From Rhodococcus sp. 4CII (lineage in GTDB: Bacteria > Actinomycetota > Actinomycetes > Mycobacteriales > Mycobacteriaceae): 64,000 nucleotides of DNA. The stretch covers positions 496,001 to 560,000 of the forward strand of contig NZ_JACCFE010000002.1 in the NCBI RefSeq assembly GCF_014256275.1, written 5' to 3'. Shown one piece after another: positions 1 through 7,598 of this stretch (its first letter is position 1; each line of letters begins with the position of its first letter). The position numbers and the translations under genes were made by a program. The notes under the pieces are model-generated. The model saw only the letters and a program-made list of their open reading frames with translations, was not told the DNA's origin and made no database searches.

Positions 1-2
1 GG

Positions 3-905
3 CAGGGACCTGTGCTGATCCATGGACTCGAGGGCTTCTCCGACGCCGGCCACGCCGTCAAGCTCGCCACCACGCATCTCCGCGAGAGCCTGGAGAGCGA
101 ACTGGTCGCCTCTTTCGCGGTCGACGAGCTCGTCGACTACCGCTCACGTCGGCCCACGATGACGTTCAAGTCCGATCATTTTTCGGACTACGACCAGCCC
201 GAGCTGAACCTGTATTCCCTGAAGGACACGGCGGGAACCCCGTTCCTCCTGCTGGCAGGCATGGAACCCGATCTTCGCTGGGAGCGGTTCACCACGGCGG
301 TGCGGCTGCTGGCCGAGCAGCTCGGTGTGCGCCGGACCGTGGGCATCAACGCCATTCCGATGGCCATTCCACACACTCGCCCGCTCGGAGTAACGGCTCA
401 TTCGACCAACAAGGACCTGATCAAGGACCATCAGCGCTGGTCGGGCGAGCTGCAGGTGCCGGGCAGCGCTTCCTCGCTGATCGAGTTGCGGATGGCGCAG
501 CACGGTCACGAGTCGGTGGGATTCTCCGTACACGTTCCGCATTACCTGGCTCAGACGGACTACCCCGGGGCCGCCGAAACCCTCCTCGAGAACGTGAGTG
601 ACGTCACCGCCCTCGACCTGCCGCTGACCGCGCTCGGCGAGGCCGCCGCGCGCGTCCGGGAACAGGTCGACGAGCACATCGCGGGTAACGAGGAGGTACA
701 AACCGTCGTCCACGCCCTGGAACGCCAGTACGATGCGTACGTGACGGCTCAGGAGCAGCAGTCCACGCTTCTGGCCAGCGAAGAAGATCTTCCGAGCGGT
801 GACGAACTCGGTGCGGAGTTCGAGCGTTTCCTCGCCGAACAGGCGATGCAGGACGGCAACGGCGGCGACTCCGACGAGGAGGGGGAATCACCGGGCGGGG
901 CATGA
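3..905 (+). CDS. PAC2 family protein (5' end outside window)
   Basis: The PAC2 fold is shared with archaeal and eukaryotic proteasome-assembly chaperones. The actinobacterial members (Rv2714 type) have no proven role, though these organisms have a proteasome. The reading frame is already open at base 3, with Q-G-P codons before the GTG at 12. The segment VLIHGLEGFSDAG is the first strand of the fold, so the true start lies upstream of the window. A central domain (LLLAGMEPDLRWERF, then GINAIPMAIPHTRP) is followed by a helical stretch and an acidic tail rich in Glu, Asp and Gly. The next gene is the Rv2715-like hydrolase in the same direction, 145 bases away, the same order as in mycobacteria. 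Family assignment is firm; function is not known. Confidence 0.85.
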   Translation, partial: QGPVLIHGLEGFSDAGHAVKLATTHLRESLESELVASFAVDELVDYRSRRPTMTFKSDHFSDYDQPELNLYSLKDTAGTPFLLLAGMEPDLRWERFTTAVRLLAEQLGVRRTVGINAIPMAIPHTRPLGVTAHSTNKDLIKDHQRWSGELQVPGSASSLIELRMAQHGHESVGFSVHVPHYLAQTDYPGAAETLLENVSDVTALDLPLTALGEAAARVREQVDEHIAGNEEVQTVVHALERQYDAYVTAQEQQSTLLASEEDLPSGDELGAEFERFLAEQAMQDGNGGDSDEEGESPGGA

Positions 906-1050
906 CGGCGAGTGGTTGTGCGGTCGCCACGCGGACACTGTGCGGCCGCACGGTCCGGTTGTTCATCCGGCACCCGGTGCAATAGCGTCGAGATGAAGCG
1001 GATGATTGAGCTGTCAACATTCGGGCACTGCACGTAGTTCAGGAGGCGAC

Positions 1051-2088
1051 ATGAGCGACCATCGCATTCGCAAGCTCAGGCCTGTTCCGAACGCCGAAAC
1101 CCGCATGATGTTCCGCACCATCCACGGTTACCGTCGTGCGTTCCGCATGGCGGGCGAGGGTCCTGCGCTGCTGCTGATCCACGGCATCGGCGACAACTCG
1201 TCCACGTGGACCGAGATCATCCCGCACCTCGCCAAGAACTACACCGTCATCGCGCCCGACCTGCTCGGTCACGGGCGTTCCGACAAGCCGCGGGCCGATT
1301 ACTCCGTCGCGGCATACGCCAACGGCATGCGCGACCTCCTGTCCACCCTGGGCATCGACAAGGTCACCGTCGTCGGTCACTCGCTCGGCGGCGGGGTCGC
1401 CATGCAGTTCGCCTATCAGTTCCCGCAGATGGTCGACCGGCTCGTCCTGGTGTCGGCGGGCGGGGTCACGAAGGACGTGCACCCGCTTCTGCGGCTCGCG
1501 TCGGTCCCGGTAGTCAACGAGGCGCTGAAATTGCTGCGCATCCCGGGTGCGATGCCCACCGTCCGGCTGGTCGGCAATGTGCTGAGTCAGCTGAACGGAA
1601 CTCGGCTGCGTCCCGGGGCGCTCCTGCACGACACACCCGACCTGGTACGGGTACTCGCCGAGTTGTACGACCCCACCGCGTACGAGGCCTACCTGCGCAC
1701 TCTGCGGGCCGTCGTCGACTGGCGTGGCCAGGTCGTCACCATGCTCGACCGATGTTATCTGACCGAGAACCTTCCGGTGCAGCTCATCTGGGGCGATCAG
1801 GACGCCGTCATCCCAGTGAGCCACGCCCACCTGGCGCACGCCGCCATGCCCGGCTCACACCTCGAGATCTTCCGTGGCGCAGGCCATTTCCCGTTCCGCG
1901 ACGACCCGATGCGGTTCCTGCGCACCATCGAGAAATTCCTGTCGGGAACGCATCCCTTGCAATTCGACGAAGCGAAGTGGCGGCAGATGCTGGTCACCGG
2001 CGTCGGCGAGAGCACCATCACCGGCAGTGCGTCGACTCGCATGGCGGTCCTGGACGCGATGGGATCGGACGAGCGCAGCGCGACATAG
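1051..2088 (+). CDS. alpha/beta hydrolase (Rv2715-like)
   Basis: A 345-residue alpha/beta-fold hydrolase of the epoxide hydrolase/esterase group. HGIGD (about residues 44-48) forms the oxyanion region, GHSLGGG places the nucleophile at Ser111, WGDQDAVIP carries the acid and GAGHFPFRDDP the catalytic His. I chose the ATG at 1051 because AGGAGG lies 5 bases upstream; an in-frame start at 1006 has no such site and adds an unlikely 15-residue leader. The substrate cannot be read from sequence. It sits between the PAC2 gene and the helicase, in the same direction. Nothing suggests damage. Confidence 0.9.
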   Translation: MSDHRIRKLRPVPNAETRMMFRTIHGYRRAFRMAGEGPALLLIHGIGDNSSTWTEIIPHLAKNYTVIAPDLLGHGRSDKPRADYSVAAYANGMRDLLSTLGIDKVTVVGHSLGGGVAMQFAYQFPQMVDRLVLVSAGGVTKDVHPLLRLASVPVVNEALKLLRIPGAMPTVRLVGNVLSQLNGTRLRPGALLHDTPDLVRVLAELYDPTAYEAYLRTLRAVVDWRGQVVTMLDRCYLTENLPVQLIWGDQDAVIPVSHAHLAHAAMPGSHLEIFRGAGHFPFRDDPMRFLRTIEKFLSGTHPLQFDEAKWRQMLVTGVGESTITGSASTRMAVLDAMGSDERSAT

Positions 2089-2128
2089 GCCCGGCGGTGG
2101 CGTTCCGGCGTCCGACTAGCCTGTAGTA

Positions 2129-4633
2129 GTGCTTCTCTCCGACCTGATCCCCGGGAACGCGGATTCCGATTCCGTTTTCGACGCCTTCACCTCCTGGACC
2201 GAAGATCGAGGTCTGACGCTCTATCCCGCCCAGGAAGAGTCGGTCATGGAGTTGGTGTCCGGGGCCAATGTGATCCTCGCGACGCCCACCGGATCCGGTA
2301 AGTCCATGGTGGCGGTCGGCGCCCACTTCTACGCGATGGCCACCGGCAAGCGCACGTTCTACACGGCCCCGATCAAGGCCCTCGTCAGCGAAAAGTTCTT
2401 CGCCCTGTGCGAGGTGTTCGGCGCGGAGAACGTCGGCATGATGACCGGCGACGCCGCCGTCAACTCGCGGGCACCCATCATCTGTGCAACCGCAGAGATC
2501 GTCGCGAACCTCGCACTGCGGGAGGGCCCGGACTCCGACATCGGCCAGGTGGTGATGGACGAGTTCCACTTCTACTCCGAGCCCGACCGCGGGTGGGCCT
2601 GGCAGGTCCCCCTCGTCGAACTCCCCCACGCCCAGTTCCTGCTGATGTCGGCCACGCTCGGCGAGGTCGACTTCTTCTCGTCCGACCTCACCCGGCGGAC
2701 CGGACGCCCCACGACCGTCGTGGCCGGCACCGAGCGTCCCGTACCCCTCCTGTTCTCGTACGCCACGACCCCCGTGAGCGAGACCATCGAGGAACTGGTG
2801 ACCACCAACCAGGCCCCGGTCTACGTCGTCCACTTCACCCAGGCCGCCGCCCTGGAACGCGCACAGGCTCTGACCAGCGTCAACTTCTGTTCGCGCGAGG
2901 AGAAGGACGCGATTGCCGAGGCGCTGGGCGGATTCCGCTTCACCACCGGATTCGGCAAGACCCTCTCACGCCTCGTCCGGCACGGCATCGGCGTCCACCA
3001 CGCGGGGATGCTGCCGAAGTATCGCCGTCTCATCGAGAAGCTGGCGCAGGACGGCCTGTTGAAGGTCATCTGCGGCACCGACACTCTCGGTGTAGGGATC
3101 AACGTCCCCATCCGCACCGTCCTCCTCACCGGACTGACCAAGTTCGACGGCACCCGCACACGGCACCTCCGCGCCCGGGAGTTCCATCAGATCGCGGGCC
3201 GGGCCGGACGCGCGGGCTACGACACCCTGGGCACGGTCGTGGTACAGGCCCCCGAACACGAGGTCGAGAATCTGCGCGCGCTGGCGAAGGCCGGCGACGA
3301 CCCCAAGAAGCGCCGGAAGGTGCAACGCAAGAAGGCACCGGACGGCTTCGTCTCGTGGAGCGAGGCCACGTACGATCGCCTCGTCGCCGCGTCGCCCGAA
3401 CCACTCACGTCGCGGTTCTCCGTGTCGAATTCCATGCTGCTCAACGTGATCGCCCGACCGGGTAACTGCTTCGAGTCGATGCGGCACCTTCTCGAGGACA
3501 ACCACGAGTCGCGGCCGGCGCAGCGCAAGCACATCCTCAAAGCACTGTCGTTGTACCGCGGTCTGATCGACGCCGGCGTGGTGCAACGGCTCGACGAGCC
3601 CGACGCCGACGGCCGCATGGCCCGGCTCACGATGGAACTCCAGCGCGACTTCGCGCTGAATCAACCACTGTCCCCATTCGCCCTCGCCGCCCTCGAACTC
3701 CTCGACGCCGAATCCGACTCGTACGCGCTCGACGTGGTCTCGGTGATCGAGTCGACCCTCGACGACCCGCGGCAGGTCCTCATGGCACAGCAGCACTTCG
3801 CCCGCGGTGAGGCGGTCGCGCAGATGAAGGCCGACGGGATCGAGTACGAGGAGCGGATGGAACTTCTCGAGGAGGTCACCTGGCCCAAGCCCCTCGCCGA
3901 ATTGCTGTTTCCCGCGTTCGAGATGTACCGCGGTGGTCATCCGTGGATTTCGGAGTTCGCGCTGTCACCCAAGTCGGTCGTGCGGGACATGGTCGAGCGT
4001 GCCATGACGTTCGCCGAGATGGTCAGCCATTACGGCCTGGCCCGTTCCGAAGGACTCGTGCTGCGCTATCTCGCGGATGCGTATCGCGCACTACGCCAGA
4101 CCGTTCCGACCGAGGCCCGGACGGAGGAGCTCGACGACCTCATCGAGTGGCTCGGCGAGCTGATCCGCCAGGTGGATTCGAGTCTGCTCGACGAGTGGGA
4201 GCAACTCACCGACCCCGGCGCCGAGGGGGACGAGCAGCAGGTCGCGTTCGGGGCCGATGTGCCGCGCCCGATCTCGGCGAACACGAGAGCATTCCGGGTG
4301 ATGGTGCGCAACGCCATGTTCCGGCGTATCGAACTCGCGTCCCGGCGGCGGTGGGCCGAGCTCGAGGGACTCGACGACGGCATCGATGCGGACGAGTGGG
4401 AGGACCAACTCCAGCCGTACTTCGACGAGTACGACTCGCTCGGCACCGGCCCGTCGGCGCGCGGCCCCCAGCTGTTTCAGGTGGAGACCACGCCCGAGCT
4501 GTGGCGGGTCCGGCAAGTCCTGGAGGACCCGCAGGGCGATCACGGGTGGGCGCTGACGGCGGTCGTCGACCTTCCCGAATCCGACGCGGCCGGCGAAGTG
4601 ATCTTCGACGAACTCAGCATCGTCGAGGGGTAG
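2129..4633 (+). CDS. Ski2-like DEAD/DEAH-box helicase with DUF3516-type C-terminus
   Basis: An 834-residue superfamily 2 helicase. Motif I is ATPTGSGKS (about residues 51-59), motif II is MDEFHF (about 143-148, DEFH instead of DEAH), motif III MSATLGE, and motif VI QIAGRAGRAG near 354. The C-terminal ~430 residues match the helical DUF3516 region, including a stretch rich in acidic and aromatic residues at the end. The GTG at 2129 follows TAGCCT by 6 bases with no Shine-Dalgarno site, so the mRNA is probably leaderless. By fold it should unwind RNA or DNA with ATP; its substrate is not known. It is distinct from HelY. It starts 40 bases after the hydrolase. Confidence 0.9.
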   Translation: MLLSDLIPGNADSDSVFDAFTSWTEDRGLTLYPAQEESVMELVSGANVILATPTGSGKSMVAVGAHFYAMATGKRTFYTAPIKALVSEKFFALCEVFGAENVGMMTGDAAVNSRAPIICATAEIVANLALREGPDSDIGQVVMDEFHFYSEPDRGWAWQVPLVELPHAQFLLMSATLGEVDFFSSDLTRRTGRPTTVVAGTERPVPLLFSYATTPVSETIEELVTTNQAPVYVVHFTQAAALERAQALTSVNFCSREEKDAIAEALGGFRFTTGFGKTLSRLVRHGIGVHHAGMLPKYRRLIEKLAQDGLLKVICGTDTLGVGINVPIRTVLLTGLTKFDGTRTRHLRAREFHQIAGRAGRAGYDTLGTVVVQAPEHEVENLRALAKAGDDPKKRRKVQRKKAPDGFVSWSEATYDRLVAASPEPLTSRFSVSNSMLLNVIARPGNCFESMRHLLEDNHESRPAQRKHILKALSLYRGLIDAGVVQRLDEPDADGRMARLTMELQRDFALNQPLSPFALAALELLDAESDSYALDVVSVIESTLDDPRQVLMAQQHFARGEAVAQMKADGIEYEERMELLEEVTWPKPLAELLFPAFEMYRGGHPWISEFALSPKSVVRDMVERAMTFAEMVSHYGLARSEGLVLRYLADAYRALRQTVPTEARTEELDDLIEWLGELIRQVDSSLLDEWEQLTDPGAEGDEQQVAFGADVPRPISANTRAFRVMVRNAMFRRIELASRRRWAELEGLDDGIDADEWEDQLQPYFDEYDSLGTGPSARGPQLFQVETTPELWRVRQVLEDPQGDHGWALTAVVDLPESDAAGEVIFDELSIVEG

Positions 4634-4636
4634 TGG

Positions 4637-5041
4637 TCAGGAACGCGGCCTGCGCGGCTGATCGCGCCGCGCCGCGTTCTTCTCCTTGATGCGGACGGCC
4701 TCCTTGCGGACCTCGGCCTGGGTGGCACGCTCCTGCTGCAGCCACTCGGGGCGATCCGCCATCAGCGCGTCGATCTGCTCGGTCGTGAGCGCCTCGGTGA
4801 CCCCGCCTCGGGCGAGGCCCGCGATCGACACGCCCAGTTTCGCCGCGACCACCGGCCGCGGGTGTGGACCGTTGCTGCGCAGCGCGAGCAGCCACTCGGG
4901 CGGGTCGCTCTGCAAGGCGCTCAGTTCGTCGCGGGACACGACACCCTCCTGGAACTCCGCGGGGGTGGCCTCGAGGTACACACCCAGCTTCTTCGCCGCG
5001 GTGGCGGGCTTCATAGTCTGGGAGCTCTTGTGCGACGTCAT
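4637..5041 (-). CDS. DUF5997 family protein with 50-residue internal repeat
   Basis: A 134-residue basic protein of unknown function. Two copies of one unit are visible at a spacing of exactly 50 residues: AAKKLG (15-20) with VAAKLG (65-70), VVSRDELSAL (34-43) with ALTTEQIDAL (84-93), and PPEWL (47-51) with RPEWL (97-101). Each unit resembles a small helix-turn-helix, which I infer only from pattern. The C-terminal 30 residues are highly charged. The ATG at 5041 lies 7 bases after TACTCT, suggesting a leaderless mRNA; a second Met at residue 10 is possible. It is divergent from the LysR-domain gene at 5100, with 58 bases between starts. The longer open frame reaching 5569 is antisense to that gene and was not used. 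Confidence 0.85.
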   Translation of the reverse strand: MTSHKSSQTMKPATAAKKLGVYLEATPAEFQEGVVSRDELSALQSDPPEWLLALRSNGPHPRPVVAAKLGVSIAGLARGGVTEALTTEQIDALMADRPEWLQQERATQAEVRKEAVRIKEKNAARRDQPRRPRS

Positions 5042-5099
5042 GGTGTCAAGAGTAACGAGCGTCTGCGGTGCCGTTGACCGAGGCCGGTAGCCTGGCGGG
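5042..5099. promoter_or_regulatory. divergent promoter region, both genes leaderless
   Basis: This 58-base spacer separates two divergent starts. On the minus strand TACTCT (5049-5054) lies 7 bases before the ATG at 5041. On the plus strand TAGCCT (5088-5093) lies 6 bases before the GTG at 5100. Neither start has a Shine-Dalgarno sequence. The spacing is that of -10 elements of leaderless transcripts in mycobacteria and relatives. Shared regulation of both genes is an inference. Confidence 0.5.
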
Positions 5100-5849
5100 G
5101 TGACAGACGCGGACGCATCCCCTTCCTTCCGGCTCGCGTACGTCCCGGGGGTGACCCCTACCAAGTGGGTGCGGATCTGGAACGAACGGCTGCCCGACGT
5201 GCCTCTCGCCCTCGTGGCGGTGTCCGCCGCCGAGGCGCCCGATCGATTGCGCGGCGGCGGAGCGGACGCCGGCCTGGTGCGGTTGCCGATCGACCGGACC
5301 GGGCTCAGCGCCATCCCCCTGTACACCGAGATCCCGGTGGTGGTGGCACCGAAGGACCACGTCGTGGCGGCAGTGGATGAGGTGTCGATCGCGGATCTGG
5401 ACGACGAGATCGTGCTTCGTCCCCTCGACGACCCCCTCGAGTGGGACACGGTGCCGGGGCGGCCCGCCCAGGACCGGCCGGAAACGACGAGCGACGCGAT
5501 CGAACTGGTCGCGGCGGGGATCGGGCTGCTCGTGGTGCCGCAGTCGCTCGCCCGGCTCCACCACCGCAAAGACCTGATCTACCGGACCGTCACGGACGGC
5601 CCGGAATCGCGGATCGCGCTGTCGTGGCCCGAGGACGAGACCACCGACTTGGTGGAGGAGTTCATCGGCATCGTCCGCGGCCGGACCGTCAACAGCTCCC
5701 GGGGGCGCACTCCGACGCCTGCTGAGCCGAAGAAGAAGCGTCCCGCGGCGGCGGCCCCGCGACAGAAGCCCGCCGCGGGGGCCAAGACGTCGCGGTCCGG
5801 TTCCGGGACCAAGGGCGGCAAGCGGGGCAAGCCCCGGCGGCGGTCCTAG
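5100..5849 (+). CDS. LysR-type effector-binding domain protein lacking the HTH domain
   Basis: A 249-residue protein that begins directly with the periplasmic-binding-like effector domain of LysR regulators: FRLAYVPGVTP at the start, GADAGLVRLP, IPLYTEIPVVVAPKDH and LVAAGIGLLVVPQSLARL follow the family pattern. The usual N-terminal winged helix-turn-helix (about 60-90 residues) is absent, and no frame upstream supplies it. From about residue 205 the protein ends in a long tail of Lys, Arg, Ala, Pro and Gly (PKKKRP, GGKRGKPRRR), like histone H1 or AT-hook tails. The tail could bind DNA without sequence specificity. Its divergent neighbour DUF5997 might supply specific binding; see findings. 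Confidence 0.85.
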   Translation: MTDADASPSFRLAYVPGVTPTKWVRIWNERLPDVPLALVAVSAAEAPDRLRGGGADAGLVRLPIDRTGLSAIPLYTEIPVVVAPKDHVVAAVDEVSIADLDDEIVLRPLDDPLEWDTVPGRPAQDRPETTSDAIELVAAGIGLLVVPQSLARLHHRKDLIYRTVTDGPESRIALSWPEDETTDLVEEFIGIVRGRTVNSSRGRTPTPAEPKKKRPAAAAPRQKPAAGAKTSRSGSGTKGGKRGKPRRRS

Positions 5850-5860
5850 CCCCCCGGCAG

Positions 5861-6772
5861 TCAGGCCGGCGCCATCTTCGTGAGCAGACCGGCGAGTTGC
5901 CCGTAATTGTCCGCGCGGGCGCTGGACGAGCGGAACACGAGGCCGATCGTGCGACCGGGAGCCGGCGCCGCGAAGCGGGCGGTCGCGAGCGGCCCCCGGC
6001 CCGTCTCCACCTGGACGGCGGATTCCGGCACGAGGGTCACCCCGAGTCCGCCGGCGACGCACTGCACCACCGTGGACAGCGACGTGGCGCGGGTGTCGCC
6101 CGCCACCGGGTGCGCGTCGACCGAGCGGCACAGATCGAGGGTCTGGTCGCGCAGGCAGTGCCCCTCGTCGAGCAGCAGGAGCGGGAGCTCGTCCAGCATC
6201 CGCGGCGTGATGTCGGTGCGCCCCGCGAGCGGATGCCCCTCCGGCACGACCATCACGAAATCCTCTGTATACAAGGGAATGTCGACGAGACCGCTGACAC
6301 CGCTCGGCAACGCCAGCACCGCGACGTCCAGCGCGCCCACCCGCAACGCCTCCAGCAGTCGCGCCGTCTGATCCTCGATGACCTGCGGCTCGAGGGCGGG
6401 CATCTCCTCGCGCAGCGCCGGCAGCAGGGCCGGCAGGACGTACGGGGCGACGGTGGGAATCAACCCGATCCGCAGCGGTCCGGCCAGCCGGTCGCCGACG
6501 CCCGCGGCCGTCGCGACGAAACCGTCGGCGGCCTCGAGGATGACCTTGGCCTGACCGAGGAGTCGCTCCCCCGCCGCGGTGACGAGGACGCGGCGAGTGC
6601 TGCGCTCGATGAGCTGCACGCCGAGCCCGTTCTCCAGGGCGGCCAGCGACTGCGACAGGGTGGGTTGACTCACACTCAATCGTGCTGCGGCCGTGCCGAA
6701 ATGGCGGTACTCCGCCACAGCCACGAACGCACGCAGCTGTGACAGGGTGGGTTGATAACTCTGATCGGCCAT
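5861..6772 (-). CDS. oxyR: hydrogen peroxide-sensing LysR regulator OxyR
   Basis: A 303-residue LysR-type regulator. The winged helix-turn-helix covers residues 8-66 (LSQLRAFVAVAEYRHFGTAA, then QPTLSQSLAALE). The peroxide-sensing pair is intact: Cys206 in EGHCLRDQ and Cys215, nine residues later as in E. coli OxyR (199/208). It should therefore form the regulatory disulphide on oxidation. I start at the ATG at 6772 (MADQSYQP), where the family begins; a 7-residue longer start at 6793 is less likely. A palindrome of OxyR type covers this start codon. The classical target ahpC is not adjacent; a PhzF gene is divergent instead. Confidence 0.93.
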   Translation of the reverse strand: MADQSYQPTLSQLRAFVAVAEYRHFGTAAARLSVSQPTLSQSLAALENGLGVQLIERSTRRVLVTAAGERLLGQAKVILEAADGFVATAAGVGDRLAGPLRIGLIPTVAPYVLPALLPALREEMPALEPQVIEDQTARLLEALRVGALDVAVLALPSGVSGLVDIPLYTEDFVMVVPEGHPLAGRTDITPRMLDELPLLLLDEGHCLRDQTLDLCRSVDAHPVAGDTRATSLSTVVQCVAGGLGVTLVPESAVQVETGRGPLATARFAAPAPGRTIGLVFRSSSARADNYGQLAGLLTKMAPA

Positions 6773-6781
6773 GCCTATCAG
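6761..6781. promoter_or_regulatory. OxyR-type operator over the oxyR start codon
   Basis: A 21-base inverted repeat with arms CTGAT and ATCAG separated by 11 bases; counting inner positions, 18 of 20 arm bases pair and only the centre and two positions differ. It contains the T-N11-A core of LysR binding sites and resembles the mycobacterial OxyR site (ATC-GGC half sites facing GCC-GAT). It spans the ATG of oxyR, which suits autorepression. Identification rests on pattern alone. Confidence 0.6.
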
Positions 6782-6917
6782 TCTAAACGTCATCCATCAC
6801 CCGTCCCTTTCGACGGGTTTCGTCCGGAAGGAATGACACCGGACAGGGCCGGCCCTCGCCGGCGTGCGCGTCCGGCACACGTGGTTCACCGACGCGCCGG
6901 AGCGATAGGGTGCGTCA

Positions 6918-7598
6918 ATGCCCATCCACGTAGATGTAGTCCGGGTGTTCACCGACGACAAAGGACGCCACGGCAATCCACTCGGCATCGTCGACGCGTC
7001 GACCGTCCCGTCCGAGGACCGACAGTCCGTCGCCGCCGCGCTCGGGTACAGCGAGACGATCTTCGTCGACATCCCCGGGCCCGGCGACGAGCACGCGTCC
7101 GCCCGGATCTTCACCCCCACGACCGAACTCCCCTTCGCCGGACATCCCACCGTCGGGCTGTCCTGGTGGCTGCACGAGCGCGGCGCTTCGGTGACCACCC
7201 TCGACGTCCCCGCGGGCCCCGTCGCCACCCGGCGTTCCGGTGCGATCACGTGGGTGCGTGCCCGGCCCGAGTGGGCGCCCGAGTTCTCGCTGTACCCGAT
7301 GGACAATGTGCGGGAGGTCCAGTCGGCGGACCCGAAGAGGTTCGGCGCAGGACACCACTACCTGTGGGCCTGGACGGACAAGGTCGAGCATTCGATCCGG
7401 TCTCGAATGTTCGCCCCGGACATGGGTATCACCGAGGACGAGGCCACCGGGGCCGCGGCCGTCCGCATCACCGCGCACCTGCGGCACGCCCTCCTGATCA
7501 CCCAGGGCAAGGGCTCCGAACTGCGCACCACCTACGATTCGGCCGGCTGGGTCGAGGTCGGCGGACGGGTTCACCCCGAGAAGTCACGCACCCTCTGA
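6918..7598 (+). CDS. PhzF family isomerase-like protein
   Basis: A 226-residue PhzF-fold protein, shorter than the ~280-residue phenazine enzymes but the size of mycobacterial Rv2716. Family signatures are visible: GNPLGIV (residues 19-25), the YSETIFV segment carrying the conserved acidic residue near 46, ELPFAGHPTVG (about 71-81) and ATGAAAVR. The fold performs epimerase or isomerase chemistry; the substrate is unknown. TAGGGT lies 6 bases before the ATG with no ribosome-binding site, so it is probably leaderless. Its 3' end overlaps the convergent gene by 15 bases. It follows the hydrolase gene closely in mycobacteria, but here the helicase, DUF5997, LysR and oxyR genes intervene. Confidence 0.88.
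   Translation: MPIHVDVVRVFTDDKGRHGNPLGIVDASTVPSEDRQSVAAALGYSETIFVDIPGPGDEHASARIFTPTTELPFAGHPTVGLSWWLHERGASVTTLDVPAGPVATRRSGAITWVRARPEWAPEFSLYPMDNVREVQSADPKRFGAGHHYLWAWTDKVEHSIRSRMFAPDMGITEDEATGAAAVRITAHLRHALLITQGKGSELRTTYDSAGWVEVGGRVHPEKSRTL

Noticed and set aside
940..951. Perfect 12-base palindrome GTGCGGCCGCAC after the PAC2 gene.
   Set aside because: Short, GC-only and without nearby promoter features; expected by chance at this base composition.
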